Positions 26,929 to 37,729 of a stretch of DNA of 64,000 nucleotides are shown piece after piece. Origin of the DNA: Comamonadaceae bacterium (GTDB lineage Bacteria > Pseudomonadota > Gammaproteobacteria > Burkholderiales > Burkholderiaceae_C). The stretch lies in the NCBI GenBank assembly GCA_009996515.1, contig JAACZV010000007.1, forward strand, positions 89,490 to 153,489, written 5' to 3'. Position 1 is the first letter of the stretch. The number at the start of each line of letters is the position of its first letter. The position numbers were made by a program, and so were the translations under genes. The notes below the pieces were generated by a model. The model was not told the origin of the DNA. It ran no database searches and saw only the letters and a program-made list of their open reading frames with translations.

Positions 26929-27519
26929 ATGACGATGCCGCTCCGCCACCTGCTGCCCGCCGCCCTCGCACTGCCCGCACTGACCGCACTGGCGGTGCCC
27001 GTGACCGTGCAGCTGCGCGGCCCCGGCGGCCAGCCGCTGGCCGGCGCCGCCGTGGCCATCGAAGCGAAGGGCCGCACCGGCCGGGCCACCAACGCCAAGG
27101 CCGAGATGGGCCAGCGCGACCGCCAGTTCACGCCCCAGCTCCTGGTCGTGCAGACCGGCACGGCGGTCAGCTTCCCGAACTTCGACACCGTGCGGCACCA
27201 CGTCTACTCGTTCTCGCCCATCAAGGTCATCGACATCAAGCTCTACTCCGGCACGCCGGCCGAGCCCATCGTCTTCGACAAGCCCGGCGTCGCGACGCTG
27301 GGCTGCAACATCCACGACCGCATGAGCGCCCACATCGTCGTCGTCGACACGCCGCTGTTCGCGCGCACCGACGACAAGGGGCAGGCGAGCTTCGACCTGG
27401 CCGCGGGCGAGCATGTCGTCAAGGCCTGGCATGCGGGCCAGAAGTCGCCGACGCTGCAAAGCCTCAAGCTGGACGTGCCGGCCGCCGGCGGCACGGTTGC
27501 GCTGACGCTCGCCGAGTAA
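26929..27519 (+). CDS. Exported cupredoxin-like (methylamine-utilisation type) protein
   Basis: 196 residues. A signal peptide (HLLPAALALPALTALAVP) precedes a beta-rich domain with type 1 copper ligands in cupredoxin order: His in VRHHVYSFS, then Cys, His and Met in LGCNIHDRMSAH. It resembles plastocyanin-like proteins labelled methylamine utilisation in databases, although no amine dehydrogenase genes are nearby. The next gene, 9 bases on, is a GGDEF-EAL sensor; the pair suggests periplasmic copper or redox sensing linked to c-di-GMP. That link is inference. Confidence 0.78.
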   Translation: MTMPLRHLLPAALALPALTALAVPVTVQLRGPGGQPLAGAAVAIEAKGRTGRATNAKAEMGQRDRQFTPQLLVVQTGTAVSFPNFDTVRHHVYSFSPIKVIDIKLYSGTPAEPIVFDKPGVATLGCNIHDRMSAHIVVVDTPLFARTDDKGQASFDLAAGEHVVKAWHAGQKSPTLQSLKLDVPAAGGTVALTLAE

Positions 27520-27528
27520 GCCGCCACG

Positions 27529-29925
27529 ATGCGCTGGCCCGCCTGGCTGAACCTGCGTCGTCTGGAAGGGCGCATCGTGGCCCTGTTCCTGGCGCTGCTG
27601 CTGGTCGTGCAGCTGGTCAGCTTCGGCGCCATTCACGCCAGCATCACCCACAACGCCGAGGCTTCGCTGGCCGCCGAGCTGCAGACCGGCGAGCGCGTGC
27701 TGCGCCGCCTGCTCGACCAGCGCGCCGGCAAGCTGCGCGACGCCGCGGAGCTGCTGGCCAAGGACTACGGCTTTCGCAGCACGGTGGGCCTGCCGCTGGC
27801 CGAGGCCGGCACCGTGGAGACCATCAAGGACGCCCTGCTCAACCAGGGCGAACGCGTCGGCGCCTCCGTCGTCGCCTACTTCGACGACCAGCAACGGCTC
27901 ATCGCCGCGACGCGCGACGGCTCGGCCGCGTTCGGCGCGGCGCTGGGCCAGCTGATCAGGAGCAGCGAGGGTGCCGCGCTGGCCGTTCAGGGCCGCCAGG
28001 TCTTCCAGGTCGTCGCCGTGCAGGTGCGCACGCCGGCGCCGGTGGGCTGGGTGCTGATGGCGTTCGCGCTGGACCGCGAGGTGCTGGACGACCTCAAGGC
28101 CTTGTCCGAGCTGCAGGGCGTCGTGCTGCTGCAGCCGCCGGGCCAGCCCTGGCTGGACATCGTCGACAACCTCGACGACACGGCGGCCACGGCGCTGCGC
28201 GCCGGGCTGGACCGGTCGGCGCCGGTGGGCGGCATGCTGGCGCTGGCCGGCGAGCGCATGGGCAGCCGCTTCGTGCCGCTGATGGGTGCCGGCGAGCAGC
28301 CGCTGGGCGTGCTGCTGCTGCGCTCGCTGGACGTGGCGCTGGCGCCCTACCAGCAGCTGCAGCTGGTGCTGCTGGGCCTGACGCTGCTGGGCGTGGCCGT
28401 GTTCGCGCTGGTGAGCGTGCTGCTGGCGCGCGGCATCAGCAACCCCATCACGGCCCTGTCGGCCTCGGCGCGCCGGCTGGAAGGCGGCGACTACGACACG
28501 CCGGTGCCGGCGACTTCCAGCCTGGACGAGGTGCACGGGCTGGCGCTCGCGCTGGAGGGCATGCGCGAGGGCATACGCCGCCGCGACGTGCTGGTCAACA
28601 AACTGGCCTATGTGGACACGCTGACGGGGCTGCCCAACCGCGCCCGCTTCGCCGCCTTGCTGCAAGACCATCTCGCCACCCGCCCGCAGCCGGGCGCCGT
28701 GCTGATGCTGGACCTGGACCGCTTCAAGCATGTCAACGACGTGCTGGGCCACGAGGTGGGCGACCGCCTGCTGCGCGCGGTGGCCGAGCGCCTGCGGGTG
28801 CTGTGCGCGCCGAGCGAGTCGCTGCTGGCCCGGCTGTCGGGTGACGAGTTCGCCATCCTGCTGACGCCCACCGATGCCCATGCGGCCAGCGAGGCGGCGC
28901 TGGCCATCCTGAAGGACTTCGAGCGGCCGCTGCAGATCGACGACGAGACCATAGACCTCGGCGCCGGCATCGGCATCGCGCTGTTCCCCGAGCATGGCAG
29001 CGACATCAACCTGCTGCTGGGCCGCGCGGAGCTGGCCATGTATGCGGCCAAGAGCCGGCAGTGCGGCAGCCTGATCTACCACGCCCAGCTGGACGCCGGC
29101 AGCCAGGAGTCGCTGTCGCTGCTGTCCGAGCTGCGCCGCGCCATCGACGACGACGAGCTGCGGCTGTTCCTGCAGCCCAAGATCGACCTGCGGCGTGGCC
29201 GCGTCGTCGGCGCCGAGGCGCTGGTGCGCTGGCAGCACCCGACACGCGGCCTGGTGCCGCCCATGCAGTTCATCCCCTTCGCCGAGCAGACCGGCTTCAT
29301 CCGCAGGCTCAGCGCCTGGATGCTGTCCGGGGCGGCCAGGTTCTCGCGCCAGGCGCTGGACGCCGGTCTGGACCTGCGGCTGTCGGTCAACCTGTCCACG
29401 CGCGACCTGATGGACCAGGACCTGCCGGCCAAGATCGAGGCCATGCTGGCGCCGCTGGGCGTGTCGCCGGCGGCGCTGTGCCTGGAGATCACCGAGAGCG
29501 CCATCATGGACGACCCCGAACGGGCGCTGTCCACGCTGGAGCAGCTGCATGCAATGGGCTTCAAGCTGTCCATCGACGACTTCGGCACCGGCTATTCGTC
29601 GCTGGCCTATCTGAAGCGGCTGCCGGTGGACGAGCTCAAGATCGACAAGAGCTTCGTCATGGCCATGGAGCGCGACCTGGACGACGCGCGCATCGTGCGC
29701 TCCACCATCGAGCTGGCGCACAACCTGGGCCTGAGCGTCGTCGCCGAGGGCCTGGAGACGGTCAAGGCCTGGGCCATGCTGGCCCGCCTGGGCTGCGACG
29801 AGGGCCAGGGCTACTACGTCTGCAAGCCCATGCCGCAGCAGCAGTTCATCGCCTGGGCCCAGGCCTGGCAGCCGCCGGACGTGCCCAGCCTGATGGCCGA
29901 GAGCCTGCTCGCCAAGCTGGGCTGA
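27529..29925 (+). CDS. Membrane GGDEF-EAL c-di-GMP signalling protein with periplasmic sensor
   Basis: 798 residues: TM1 about 15-37 (IVALFLALLLVVQLVSFGAIHAS), periplasmic dCACHE-like sensor about 40-270, TM2 about 280-303, HAMP about 303-360, GGDEF about 360-515, EAL about 535-785. The cyclase motif reads SGDEF at 437-441 rather than GGDEF. The EAL domain has E563-A564-L565, NLS, ITES, DDFGTGYSSL and VVAEGLE, so phosphodiesterase activity looks intact. It probably degrades c-di-GMP, with the GGDEF domain acting as a GTP sensor or weak cyclase. Adjacent to the cupredoxin-like gene. Confidence 0.9.
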   Translation: MRWPAWLNLRRLEGRIVALFLALLLVVQLVSFGAIHASITHNAEASLAAELQTGERVLRRLLDQRAGKLRDAAELLAKDYGFRSTVGLPLAEAGTVETIKDALLNQGERVGASVVAYFDDQQRLIAATRDGSAAFGAALGQLIRSSEGAALAVQGRQVFQVVAVQVRTPAPVGWVLMAFALDREVLDDLKALSELQGVVLLQPPGQPWLDIVDNLDDTAATALRAGLDRSAPVGGMLALAGERMGSRFVPLMGAGEQPLGVLLLRSLDVALAPYQQLQLVLLGLTLLGVAVFALVSVLLARGISNPITALSASARRLEGGDYDTPVPATSSLDEVHGLALALEGMREGIRRRDVLVNKLAYVDTLTGLPNRARFAALLQDHLATRPQPGAVLMLDLDRFKHVNDVLGHEVGDRLLRAVAERLRVLCAPSESLLARLSGDEFAILLTPTDAHAASEAALAILKDFERPLQIDDETIDLGAGIGIALFPEHGSDINLLLGRAELAMYAAKSRQCGSLIYHAQLDAGSQESLSLLSELRRAIDDDELRLFLQPKIDLRRGRVVGAEALVRWQHPTRGLVPPMQFIPFAEQTGFIRRLSAWMLSGAARFSRQALDAGLDLRLSVNLSTRDLMDQDLPAKIEAMLAPLGVSPAALCLEITESAIMDDPERALSTLEQLHAMGFKLSIDDFGTGYSSLAYLKRLPVDELKIDKSFVMAMERDLDDARIVRSTIELAHNLGLSVVAEGLETVKAWAMLARLGCDEGQGYYVCKPMPQQQFIAWAQAWQPPDVPSLMAESLLAKLG

Positions 29926-29974
29926 ACGGTTGGCCCCTCGTCCAGCCTCGGCCCGCAGCTCAGGCGCCGCGAGG

Positions 29975-30472
29975 TCAGGTGTCCCGGTCTTCCAGCGCTT
30001 CGCACAACGCCGTCAGGCCCGCCGTCACCGTCTGCGCGCGCACCGCATGGCGGTCGCCGCCGAAGTTCTCGCGCCAGACCCGGGCCGGCCGCCCCGCATG
30101 CACCAGGGCCAGCCAGACCGTGCCGACCGGCTTGGCCGCGCTGCCGCCGGTGGGGCCGGCGATGCCGGTCACGGACAGCGCCCAGTCGATGGGTGCATGG
30201 GCCAGCAGGCCGCGCGCCATGTGCTCGGCCACCTCGCCGCTGACCGAGCCGTGCAGCGCGATCAGCGCCTTGGGCACGCCCAGGAACTCGGTCTTGCTCT
30301 CGTTGCTGTAGCAGACGACGCCGCGCTCGAACCACTGGCTGGAACCGGCGAGGTCCGTGCAGGCTGCCGCGATCAGCCCGCCGGTGCAGGACTCGGCCGT
30401 GCCGATGCGCTCGCGGCGCCGCATCAGCGCCACGGCGATGCGCTCTATCAGTTCGGCATGGTCATCGGTCAT
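29975..30472 (-). CDS. pncC: CinA-family nicotinamide-nucleotide amidohydrolase (PncC)
   Basis: 165 residues, a stand-alone CinA C-terminal domain. Conserved blocks: IGTAESCTGGLIAA (active-site Ser in ESCTGG), YSNESKTEFLGV, and ALSVTGIAGPTGGSAAKPVGTVWLAL. It deamidates NMN to NaMN in pyridine-nucleotide salvage. The ATG at 30472 is chosen over an upstream ATG that lies inside pgpA. Last gene of the thiL-pgpA-pncC unit, 4 bases after pgpA. Confidence 0.93.
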   Translation of the reverse strand: MTDDHAELIERIAVALMRRRERIGTAESCTGGLIAAACTDLAGSSQWFERGVVCYSNESKTEFLGVPKALIALHGSVSGEVAEHMARGLLAHAPIDWALSVTGIAGPTGGSAAKPVGTVWLALVHAGRPARVWRENFGGDRHAVRAQTVTAGLTALCEALEDRDT

Positions 30473-30476
30473 GGTC

Positions 30477-31016
30477 TCACCCCAGCAGCACCCGGTAGAG
30501 CGCGATGACGGCAAGCGTACAGCCGGCGGCGACGAAGTCGTCGAACAGGATGCCGAAGCCCTGGCGCCAGCCGATGTCGCAAGCCCCTGACGGGCCGGGC
30601 CGGGCCTTGAAGAGCCGGTCGGCCCAGCCCACCGGCCCGGGCTTGGCCGCGTCGAAGAAGCGGAACAGGCCGAAGGCGACGAACTGGCCGATGAAGCCGG
30701 CCGGCGCGATCAGCCACAGGATGAGCCAGAAGGCCAGCACCTCGTCCCAGACGACGGCGCTGGGGTCGGCGGTGTTCATGTCGCGCGCCGTGCGCGTGCA
30801 GGCCCACCAGCCGACGAGGGTGCCGAGGCCGATCAGCGCGGCCCAGCGGGCGTCGTCCATCCACGGCACGATGAGCCAGAACACCAGCCAGGCCCACAGC
30901 GTGCCCACCGTGCCGGGCGCCTTGGGACTGAGGCCGCTGCCAAAGCCCAGCGCGATCCAGCGCGCGGGGTGACCCAGCATGAAGGCCGGCGTGGCCCGTC
31001 TCGGTGCGGCGCTCAT
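30477..31016 (-). CDS. pgpA: Phosphatidylglycerophosphatase A
   Basis: 179 residues, four hydrophobic helices. The family core is GFGSGLSPKAPGTVGTLWAW near residue 25 and the acidic VVWDEVLAFWL, then the late FDDFVAA. It removes the phosphate from phosphatidylglycerophosphate at the inner membrane to make phosphatidylglycerol. The start overlaps the thiL stop in ATGA form, the classical thiL-pgpA pair. Confidence 0.93.
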   Translation of the reverse strand: MSAAPRRATPAFMLGHPARWIALGFGSGLSPKAPGTVGTLWAWLVFWLIVPWMDDARWAALIGLGTLVGWWACTRTARDMNTADPSAVVWDEVLAFWLILWLIAPAGFIGQFVAFGLFRFFDAAKPGPVGWADRLFKARPGPSGACDIGWRQGFGILFDDFVAAGCTLAVIALYRVLLG

Positions 31017-31957
31017 GACGCGAAGTGGTCGTAGCCGCGCAGGCCATGTTCGACGGCGGCGCCCGCTGCATCGACGACGCGCAGGCCCGGCCGGGCCTCG
31101 ATGCGGCCGATGCGCGTCAACGCCACGCCCACGTCGGGCAGCCGCGCACCGGCAGGCGCCGTGAACAGCAGCTCGTAGTCGTCGCCGCCAGCCAGCAGGC
31201 ATTGGCGCTGCAGGGCCGCCGGCTGCGCGGCCAGCACGGCGCTGCGCGGCAGCGCGTCGACGTCCAGGCAGGCCCCGACGCCCGACGCGGCGAGGATGTG
31301 GCCCAGGTCGCCCAGCAGGCCGTCGGACAGGTCGATGGCGGCCGTCGCAATGCCGCGCAACGCCTGGCCCAGCGCCAGCCGCGGCGTCGGGCATTCCATC
31401 GCGCGGCGCACGGCCTCGAAGCCGTTGCCCTCCAGCGCCACCGTGCCGCGGAACACCTCCAGCGCCAGCCGCGCATCGCCCAGCCGGCCCGACACCCAGA
31501 TCTCGTCCCCGGCCCGCGCGCCGCCGCGCAGCAAGGCCTGGCCCGCGGGCGCCTCGCCGAGGACGGTGATGCAGAGATTGAGCGGCCCCTGCGTCGTGTC
31601 ACCGCCGATCAGCGGGCAGCCACTGGCCTCGGACAGGGCCCACAGGCCCCGGGCGAAACCGGCCAGCCAGGCTTCGTCGACGCGCGGCAGCGCCAGCGCC
31701 AAGGTGAAGCCGCGCGGCGTCGCACCGCAGGCCGCCAGGTCGCTGAGGTTGACAGCCAGTGCCTTGTGGCCCAGTCGAGCCGGGTCCACGGTGGACAGGA
31801 AATGCCGCCCCTCGACCAGCATGTCGCTGGACACCAGCCAGCGCGCGCCGGGCGTGGGCCTCAGCACGGCGCAGTCGTCGCCCACGCCCACCTCGACGCC
31901 GGCATCCGCCGCGGGAAGGCGCTGGAAGAAGCGCCGGATCAGATCGAACTCGCCCAT
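31013..31957 (-). CDS. thiL: Thiamine-monophosphate kinase
   Basis: 314 residues. AIR-synthase-like kinase motifs: GEFDLIRRFF start, VGDDCAVL, SSDMLVEGRHF, and LSDLAACGA, then IDLSDGLLGDL and GGDDYELLF. It phosphorylates thiamine phosphate to the active diphosphate. The ATG at 31957 gives the canonical N-terminus. It is divergent from maeB with 91 bases between starts. Confidence 0.95.
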   Translation of the reverse strand: MGEFDLIRRFFQRLPAADAGVEVGVGDDCAVLRPTPGARWLVSSDMLVEGRHFLSTVDPARLGHKALAVNLSDLAACGATPRGFTLALALPRVDEAWLAGFARGLWALSEASGCPLIGGDTTQGPLNLCITVLGEAPAGQALLRGGARAGDEIWVSGRLGDARLALEVFRGTVALEGNGFEAVRRAMECPTPRLALGQALRGIATAAIDLSDGLLGDLGHILAASGVGACLDVDALPRSAVLAAQPAALQRQCLLAGGDDYELLFTAPAGARLPDVGVALTRIGRIEARPGLRVVDAAGAAVEHGLRGYDHFAS

Positions 31958-32048
31958 GCCGCCATTAGACCTTGTGGAGATCCGCAGCGCCCCGATCCGG
32001 CCACAGTGGCATGATGCCCAACCCGACGGTCCCCTTGTGATCCCCGCC

Positions 32049-34346
<2,298 letters not shown>

Positions 34347-34526
34347 CGCCGTCGGCGCGTCCGGGAGGGAGCGGGCGCAGGCGCGCCCCGCCCCTCAATT
34401 GACAGAAGTTTTCACGCCAAAAACTTCGTCAAACAGCTCTCATGCTGGCTGTAAAAACGCGGTCTACAACGCATGTGTGCGCACGCTCACATACCCTGGA
34501 TCCAGACTCCGGCATCGGGGTCCGGC

Positions 34527-34555
34527 TTGAGCTTTTGGGGTCGCTTCGGTACCAT
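34527..34555 (+). promoter_or_regulatory. Sigma-70 promoter for the barnase-type gene
   Basis: TTGAGC (34527-34532) and TACCAT (34550-34555) are separated by 17 bases, the best-spaced promoter seen in this part of the window. Transcription would start about 20 bases before the GTG at 34582. The surrounding region is less GC-rich than neighbouring coding DNA. Confidence 0.5.
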
Positions 34556-34581
34556 GATGGTTTCGAATTCAGGGTAAACCC

Positions 34582-35004
34582 GTGTCTTTGCTCTCGTGGC
34601 TGGCGCGCTCTGGCGCATCGGCGGTCACCACCGCCCTGCTGCTTTCCGGTCTGGCCGGAGGCGTGCAAGCCAAGGAAGCCACCCCCACCGCAACGCCCGC
34701 TCCGGCCGAGATTTCGCTGAGCGAGCTGCCCGCCCAGGCCCAGGAAACCCACCGGCTCATTCTCGCCGGTGGTCCGTTTCCCCATGCCAAGGACGGCGTG
34801 GTGTTCGGCAATCGCGAGCGCCTGCTGCCCCGCAAGGCGCGCGGCTTCTACCGCGAATACACGGTCAAGACCCCTGGCGCACGTACGCGTGGCGCCCGCC
34901 GCATCGTCTGCGGCGGAACGCCGCCTACCGCGCCGGAGGCCTGCTACTACACCGACGATCACTATGCCAGCTTCAAGCGCATACGCGCCGCGGCGGGCAG
35001 GTGA
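34582..35004 (+). CDS. Secreted guanyl-specific ribonuclease, barnase family
   Basis: 140 residues from a GTG. A signal peptide (about 1-30, cleavage after GGVQA) and a Thr/Pro/Ala linker lead to a barnase/RNase N1 domain: HAKDGVVFGNRERLLPRKARGFYREYTV, then RGARRIV and CYYTDDHYASFKRIR. By alignment to barnase the general base is E92 (in FYREY), the Arg of the TRGARR segment would stabilise the phosphate, and H127 is the general acid. Both catalytic residues are kept. A barstar-family gene follows 48 bases later. Exported, so it could act as a competition toxin or nutrient-scavenging RNase. Confidence 0.9.
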   Translation: MSLLSWLARSGASAVTTALLLSGLAGGVQAKEATPTATPAPAEISLSELPAQAQETHRLILAGGPFPHAKDGVVFGNRERLLPRKARGFYREYTVKTPGARTRGARRIVCGGTPPTAPEACYYTDDHYASFKRIRAAAGR

Positions 35005-35052
35005 AGGTCGGGAATCGAAGCCGTTTTGTGACTTGAAAGGAGGAACGCGACC

Positions 35053-35448
35053 ATGCTTTTGCAGACCGTCCGTCCCAATATCGTGCAGGCCATACGGGCC
35101 TACCGGGTCGAGGACTTGATGCAGGCCGCTCAAGAGGCGGGCCAGCATTTCCTATACGCCAACCTGTCGGAGGCGCAGTCCAAGCAGGACGTGCTCGACG
35201 GCATTGCGCAGGCTTTCCTGTTCCCTGCGCATTTCGGCAAGAACCTGGACGCGCTGCATGACTGCATGACCGACCTCGTCCACAAGGCCGGCAGCCAGCC
35301 GGGCTTCGTCGTGGTGCTGGAGCAGTTGCCCGACAACGTGCGCTTCGACCGCGAGGCGCGCGAGCAACTGCTCGACGTCTTCCGCGACACGGCCGACTAC
35401 TGGGCCGACAGGAAGATCCCCTTCCGGTGTTTCTATTCTTTTCAGTAG
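35053..35448 (+). CDS. Barstar-family ribonuclease inhibitor
   Basis: 131 residues, no signal peptide, so cytosolic. The barnase-binding segment AHFGKNLDALHDCMTDLV corresponds to barstar residues 27-45: Asp35 and Asp39 equivalents are present, while barstar Trp38 is His here. The C-terminus YWADRKIPFRCFYSF is also family-like. It has an N-terminal extension of about 30 residues relative to barstar. A strong Shine-Dalgarno (GAAAGGAGG, 35036-35044) ensures expression. It would protect the producer from the preceding secreted RNase. Confidence 0.9.
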   Translation: MLLQTVRPNIVQAIRAYRVEDLMQAAQEAGQHFLYANLSEAQSKQDVLDGIAQAFLFPAHFGKNLDALHDCMTDLVHKAGSQPGFVVVLEQLPDNVRFDREAREQLLDVFRDTADYWADRKIPFRCFYSFQ

Positions 35449-35483
35449 CCCGCTCCCAAGAAAACGGGTCATGGGAGCGGGCT
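35447..35483 (+). terminator. Long stem-loop over the barstar stop codon
   Basis: A perfect 12-bp stem (AGCCCGCTCCCA / TGGGAGCGGGCT) with a 13-base loop. It overlaps the barstar TAG and lacks a following T tract, so it may be a processing or weak termination element. Confidence 0.6.
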
Positions 35484-35640
35484 GCTGAGGTGGCCCCGGT
35501 GGTTGAAAAGCCCGCGCCGAAAAGCGCGAAGTCTGCGATTGGCAACCCCAACTTCGGCATGAACATGCCGATGATGTGCAGTGCCTTCGACACATCCATG
35601 TGGCTGAGCGCGGCCTGAAGCCTCGCCCACGCCCATGAAG

Positions 35641-35670
35641 AACGGGACCCTCGGGTCCCGTTTCCTTTTC
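35641..35670 (+). terminator. Rho-independent terminator, plus strand
   Basis: Arms AACGGGACCC and GGGTCCCGTT with a two-base gap, followed by TTCCTTTTC. The T-rich side is on the plus strand, so it ends plus-strand transcription just before the convergent rsmA stop. The 157 bases between the two hairpins (35484-35640) hold no gene I can support. Confidence 0.8.
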
Positions 35671-36443
35671 TAGCCCTGCACTTCCAGTGCCAGCGCCACG
35701 AACTCGTCGACCGGCACCTCCTCGGCCCGGCGCTGCAGGTCGAAGTGGCCGGCGTAGCCGCGCTCGGCCAGCCAATGGCCCAGGCTGTGGCGCAGCAGCT
35801 TGCGGCGCTGCGAGAAGGCGCTGGCAACCAGCTCGCCCAGCAGGGCCGGATTCACGGCCGGCGGCGCCTTCAGCGGCAGCATGCGCACGATGGCCGAGTC
35901 CACGCGCGGCGGCGGGTCGAAGGCCTCGGGCGGCACGTCCAGCACCGACTCGATGTCGTAGCGCCACTGCAGCATCACGCTCAGGCGGCCATAGTCCTTG
36001 CCGCCCGGCCCGGCGGCCATGCGATCCACCACTTCCTTCTGCAGCATGAAGTGCTGGTCCACAACGTCGTCCACCGCGTCCAGCAGATGGAACAGGATGG
36101 GCGTGGAGATGTTGTAGGGCAGGTTGCCGACCACGCGCAGCTTGGCACCCTTGGCCGCGGCCAGCGCGCGGAAGTCGACCTTGAGCACGTCCGACTCGAT
36201 GACCTCAACGTCGTCACGCTTGCGCAGCCGTGCGGCGAGATCGCGGTCCAGCTCGATGACGGTCAGCGGCTTGTGGCGGGCCAGCAGCGGCAGCGTCATC
36301 GCGCCCAGACCCGGGCCGATCTCGACCAGGGTCTCGACGGGCTGCGGATCGATGAGGTCGACGATGGCGTCGATCAGCGCCCTGTCGGTCAGGAAATGCT
36401 GGCCGAAACGCTTGCGCGGGATGTGGGAACTTAGTCGAGCCAT
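35670..36443 (-). CDS. rsmA: 16S rRNA (adenine(1518)-N(6)/adenine(1519)-N(6))-dimethyltransferase KsgA
   Basis: 257 residues. [12 protein letters not shown] starts the family, [11 protein letters not shown] is the SAM motif, and [17 protein letters not shown] is the catalytic NLPY adenine-binding motif. It dimethylates A1518 and A1519 at the end of 16S rRNA. Its start lies inside the surA stop region (13-base overlap), the usual lptD-surA-rsmA order, though pdxA that often intervenes is absent. Confidence 0.96.
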   Translation of the reverse strand: MARLSSHIPRKRFGQHFLTDRALIDAIVDLIDPQPVETLVEIGPGLGAMTLPLLARHKPLTVIELDRDLAARLRKRDDVEVIESDVLKVDFRALAAAKGAKLRVVGNLPYNISTPILFHLLDAVDDVVDQHFMLQKEVVDRMAAGPGGKDYGRLSVMLQWRYDIESVLDVPPEAFDPPPRVDSAIVRMLPLKAPPAVNPALLGELVASAFSQRRKLLRHSLGHWLAERGYAGHFDLQRRAEEVPVDEFVALALEVQG

Positions 36444-37729
36444 TCGCGCACTTCGACGAAGGCCTTGGTGCGCAGATCCTTGACCCACTCCTGATAGGCC
36501 TCGTCGTACTTCTGCTCGCGCAGCGCCCCGCGGGCCTGCTCGCGCAGCTGCTTCATCTCGACGTCGACGGTGCGGCGCTCCAGCACCTGGATCAGGTGCA
36601 CGCCGAAGCGCGACACGACGGGCCCCGAGATGCCACCCAGGGGCAACGCATTCATCGCCTCCTCGAACTCGGGCACGAAGCCGCCGGCGCCCATCCAGCC
36701 CAGGTCGCCGCCCTCGGGGGCGCTGCCGTCCTCGGAGTTGGCCTTGGCGACGTCCTCGAACTTGGCCTGGCCGCTCTCGATCTGGCGCTTGTACTCGGCC
36801 AGGCGGCGGGCCGCGACCTCGGCCGTCAGCTGGGCCGAGGGGCGCAGCAGGATGTGGCGGGCATGGGTCTGCACGCTCTGCGTCAGCGAGGCGCCACCCT
36901 GGCGCTCGACGACCTTGAGGATGTGGAAGCCCGCGCCGCTGCGCAGCAGCTCGGGCGCGACCTCGCCGCTCTTCAGGCCCGCGGTGGCGTTGACGAACAC
37001 GTCGGGCAGGCGGTCCGCCGGGCGCAGGCCGATCTCGCCGCCGCGCGCCTTGTTGCCGTCCTCGGAGACCTCGCGAGCCACCTTGGCGAAGTCCTCGCCG
37101 CCCTTGATGCGGGCCAGCGCGGCCTCGGCGCGGGCGCGCTTCTCGGCGACGACGCTGTCCGGCGCGCCCTCGGGCACCGTCACCAGCACCTGGGCCAGGT
37201 TGATCTGGCCGCCCTGCTCCAGCGCGGCGCGCTTCTTGTCCAGCCAGGCGTCGATCTCGGCGTCGGTCACCCGGATGCGGCCCTGCACTTCGCGCTCGCG
37301 CACGCGCTCGGTCATCATCTGGTCGCGCAGGTTCTCGCGGAAGGCCTTGTAGTCGGTGCCGTCCTGCTTGAGGCGCTCGCGCAGCTGCTCCATGGTCAGC
37401 TTGTTCTGCGCCGCGACGTTGGCGACGACGCGGTCCAGCTCGGCCTCGTCCACGCGCGGGCCGTTCTCGCGGGCATAGGTGACGAGGACGCGGTCCTCGA
37501 TCAGCGCCTCCAGCGCCTGCTTGCGCAGGCCGGTGGTCTCGGGCATGACCTCGCCCTTCTGGCGGGCCTCCTGGCGCAGCCTCTCGGTGCGCTGGATGAC
37601 CTCGCTGGCGGCAACCACGTCCTGGTTGACGACGGCGGCGATGTAGTCCCCGGGCTGCAGCGCGGGCGTCTGGGCCGAGGCGGAAAAGGCGGCCAGGGCC
37701 AGAACTAGGGGAGCGAGGCGATGCATCAT
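36431..37729 (-). CDS. surA: Periplasmic chaperone SurA
   Basis: 432 residues. Signal peptide [20 protein letters not shown], a SurA N-terminal chaperone region (about 30-170), then two parvulin PPIase domains (about 172-275, [15 protein letters not shown]..., and 285-390, [14 protein letters not shown]...[20 protein letters not shown]). It escorts outer-membrane proteins to BAM, including LptD encoded immediately upstream. The first of two tandem ATGs overlaps the lptD stop in ATGA form. Confidence 0.96.
   Translation of the reverse strand: MMHRLAPLVLALAAFSASAQTPALQPGDYIAAVVNQDVVAASEVIQRTERLRQEARQKGEVMPETTGLRKQALEALIEDRVLVTYARENGPRVDEAELDRVVANVAAQNKLTMEQLRERLKQDGTDYKAFRENLRDQMMTERVREREVQGRIRVTDAEIDAWLDKKRAALEQGGQINLAQVLVTVPEGAPDSVVAEKRARAEAALARIKGGEDFAKVAREVSEDGNKARGGEIGLRPADRLPDVFVNATAGLKSGEVAPELLRSGAGFHILKVVERQGGASLTQSVQTHARHILLRPSAQLTAEVAARRLAEYKRQIESGQAKFEDVAKANSEDGSAPEGGDLGWMGAGGFVPEFEEAMNALPLGGISGPVVSRFGVHLIQVLERRTVDVEMKQLREQARGALREQKYDEAYQEWVKDLRTKAFVEVREWLD

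Noticed and set aside
26929-27519. Methylamine dehydrogenase cluster suggested by the methylamine-utilisation label of the cupredoxin-like protein
   Set aside because: No mau enzyme or accessory genes lie nearby; the label only reflects distant family naming.
26902-29721. 939-codon open frame on the minus strand opposite the GGDEF-EAL gene, and similar long antisense frames elsewhere
   Set aside because: In DNA of this GC content stop codons are rare in the shadow frames; the translations are low-complexity Arg/Ala/Gln/Gly-rich with no domain, and the plus strand holds clear conserved proteins.
34474-34491. TGTG...CACA near-palindrome resembling a CRP site upstream of the barnase gene
   Set aside because: Spacing between the half-sites is eight rather than six bases and the arms are imperfect, so it does not fit the CRP consensus.
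35427-35618. 63-codon frame overlapping the end of barstar
   Set aside because: Overlaps barstar for about 20 bases in another frame, crosses the long hairpin, has no ribosome binding site and no recognisable domain.
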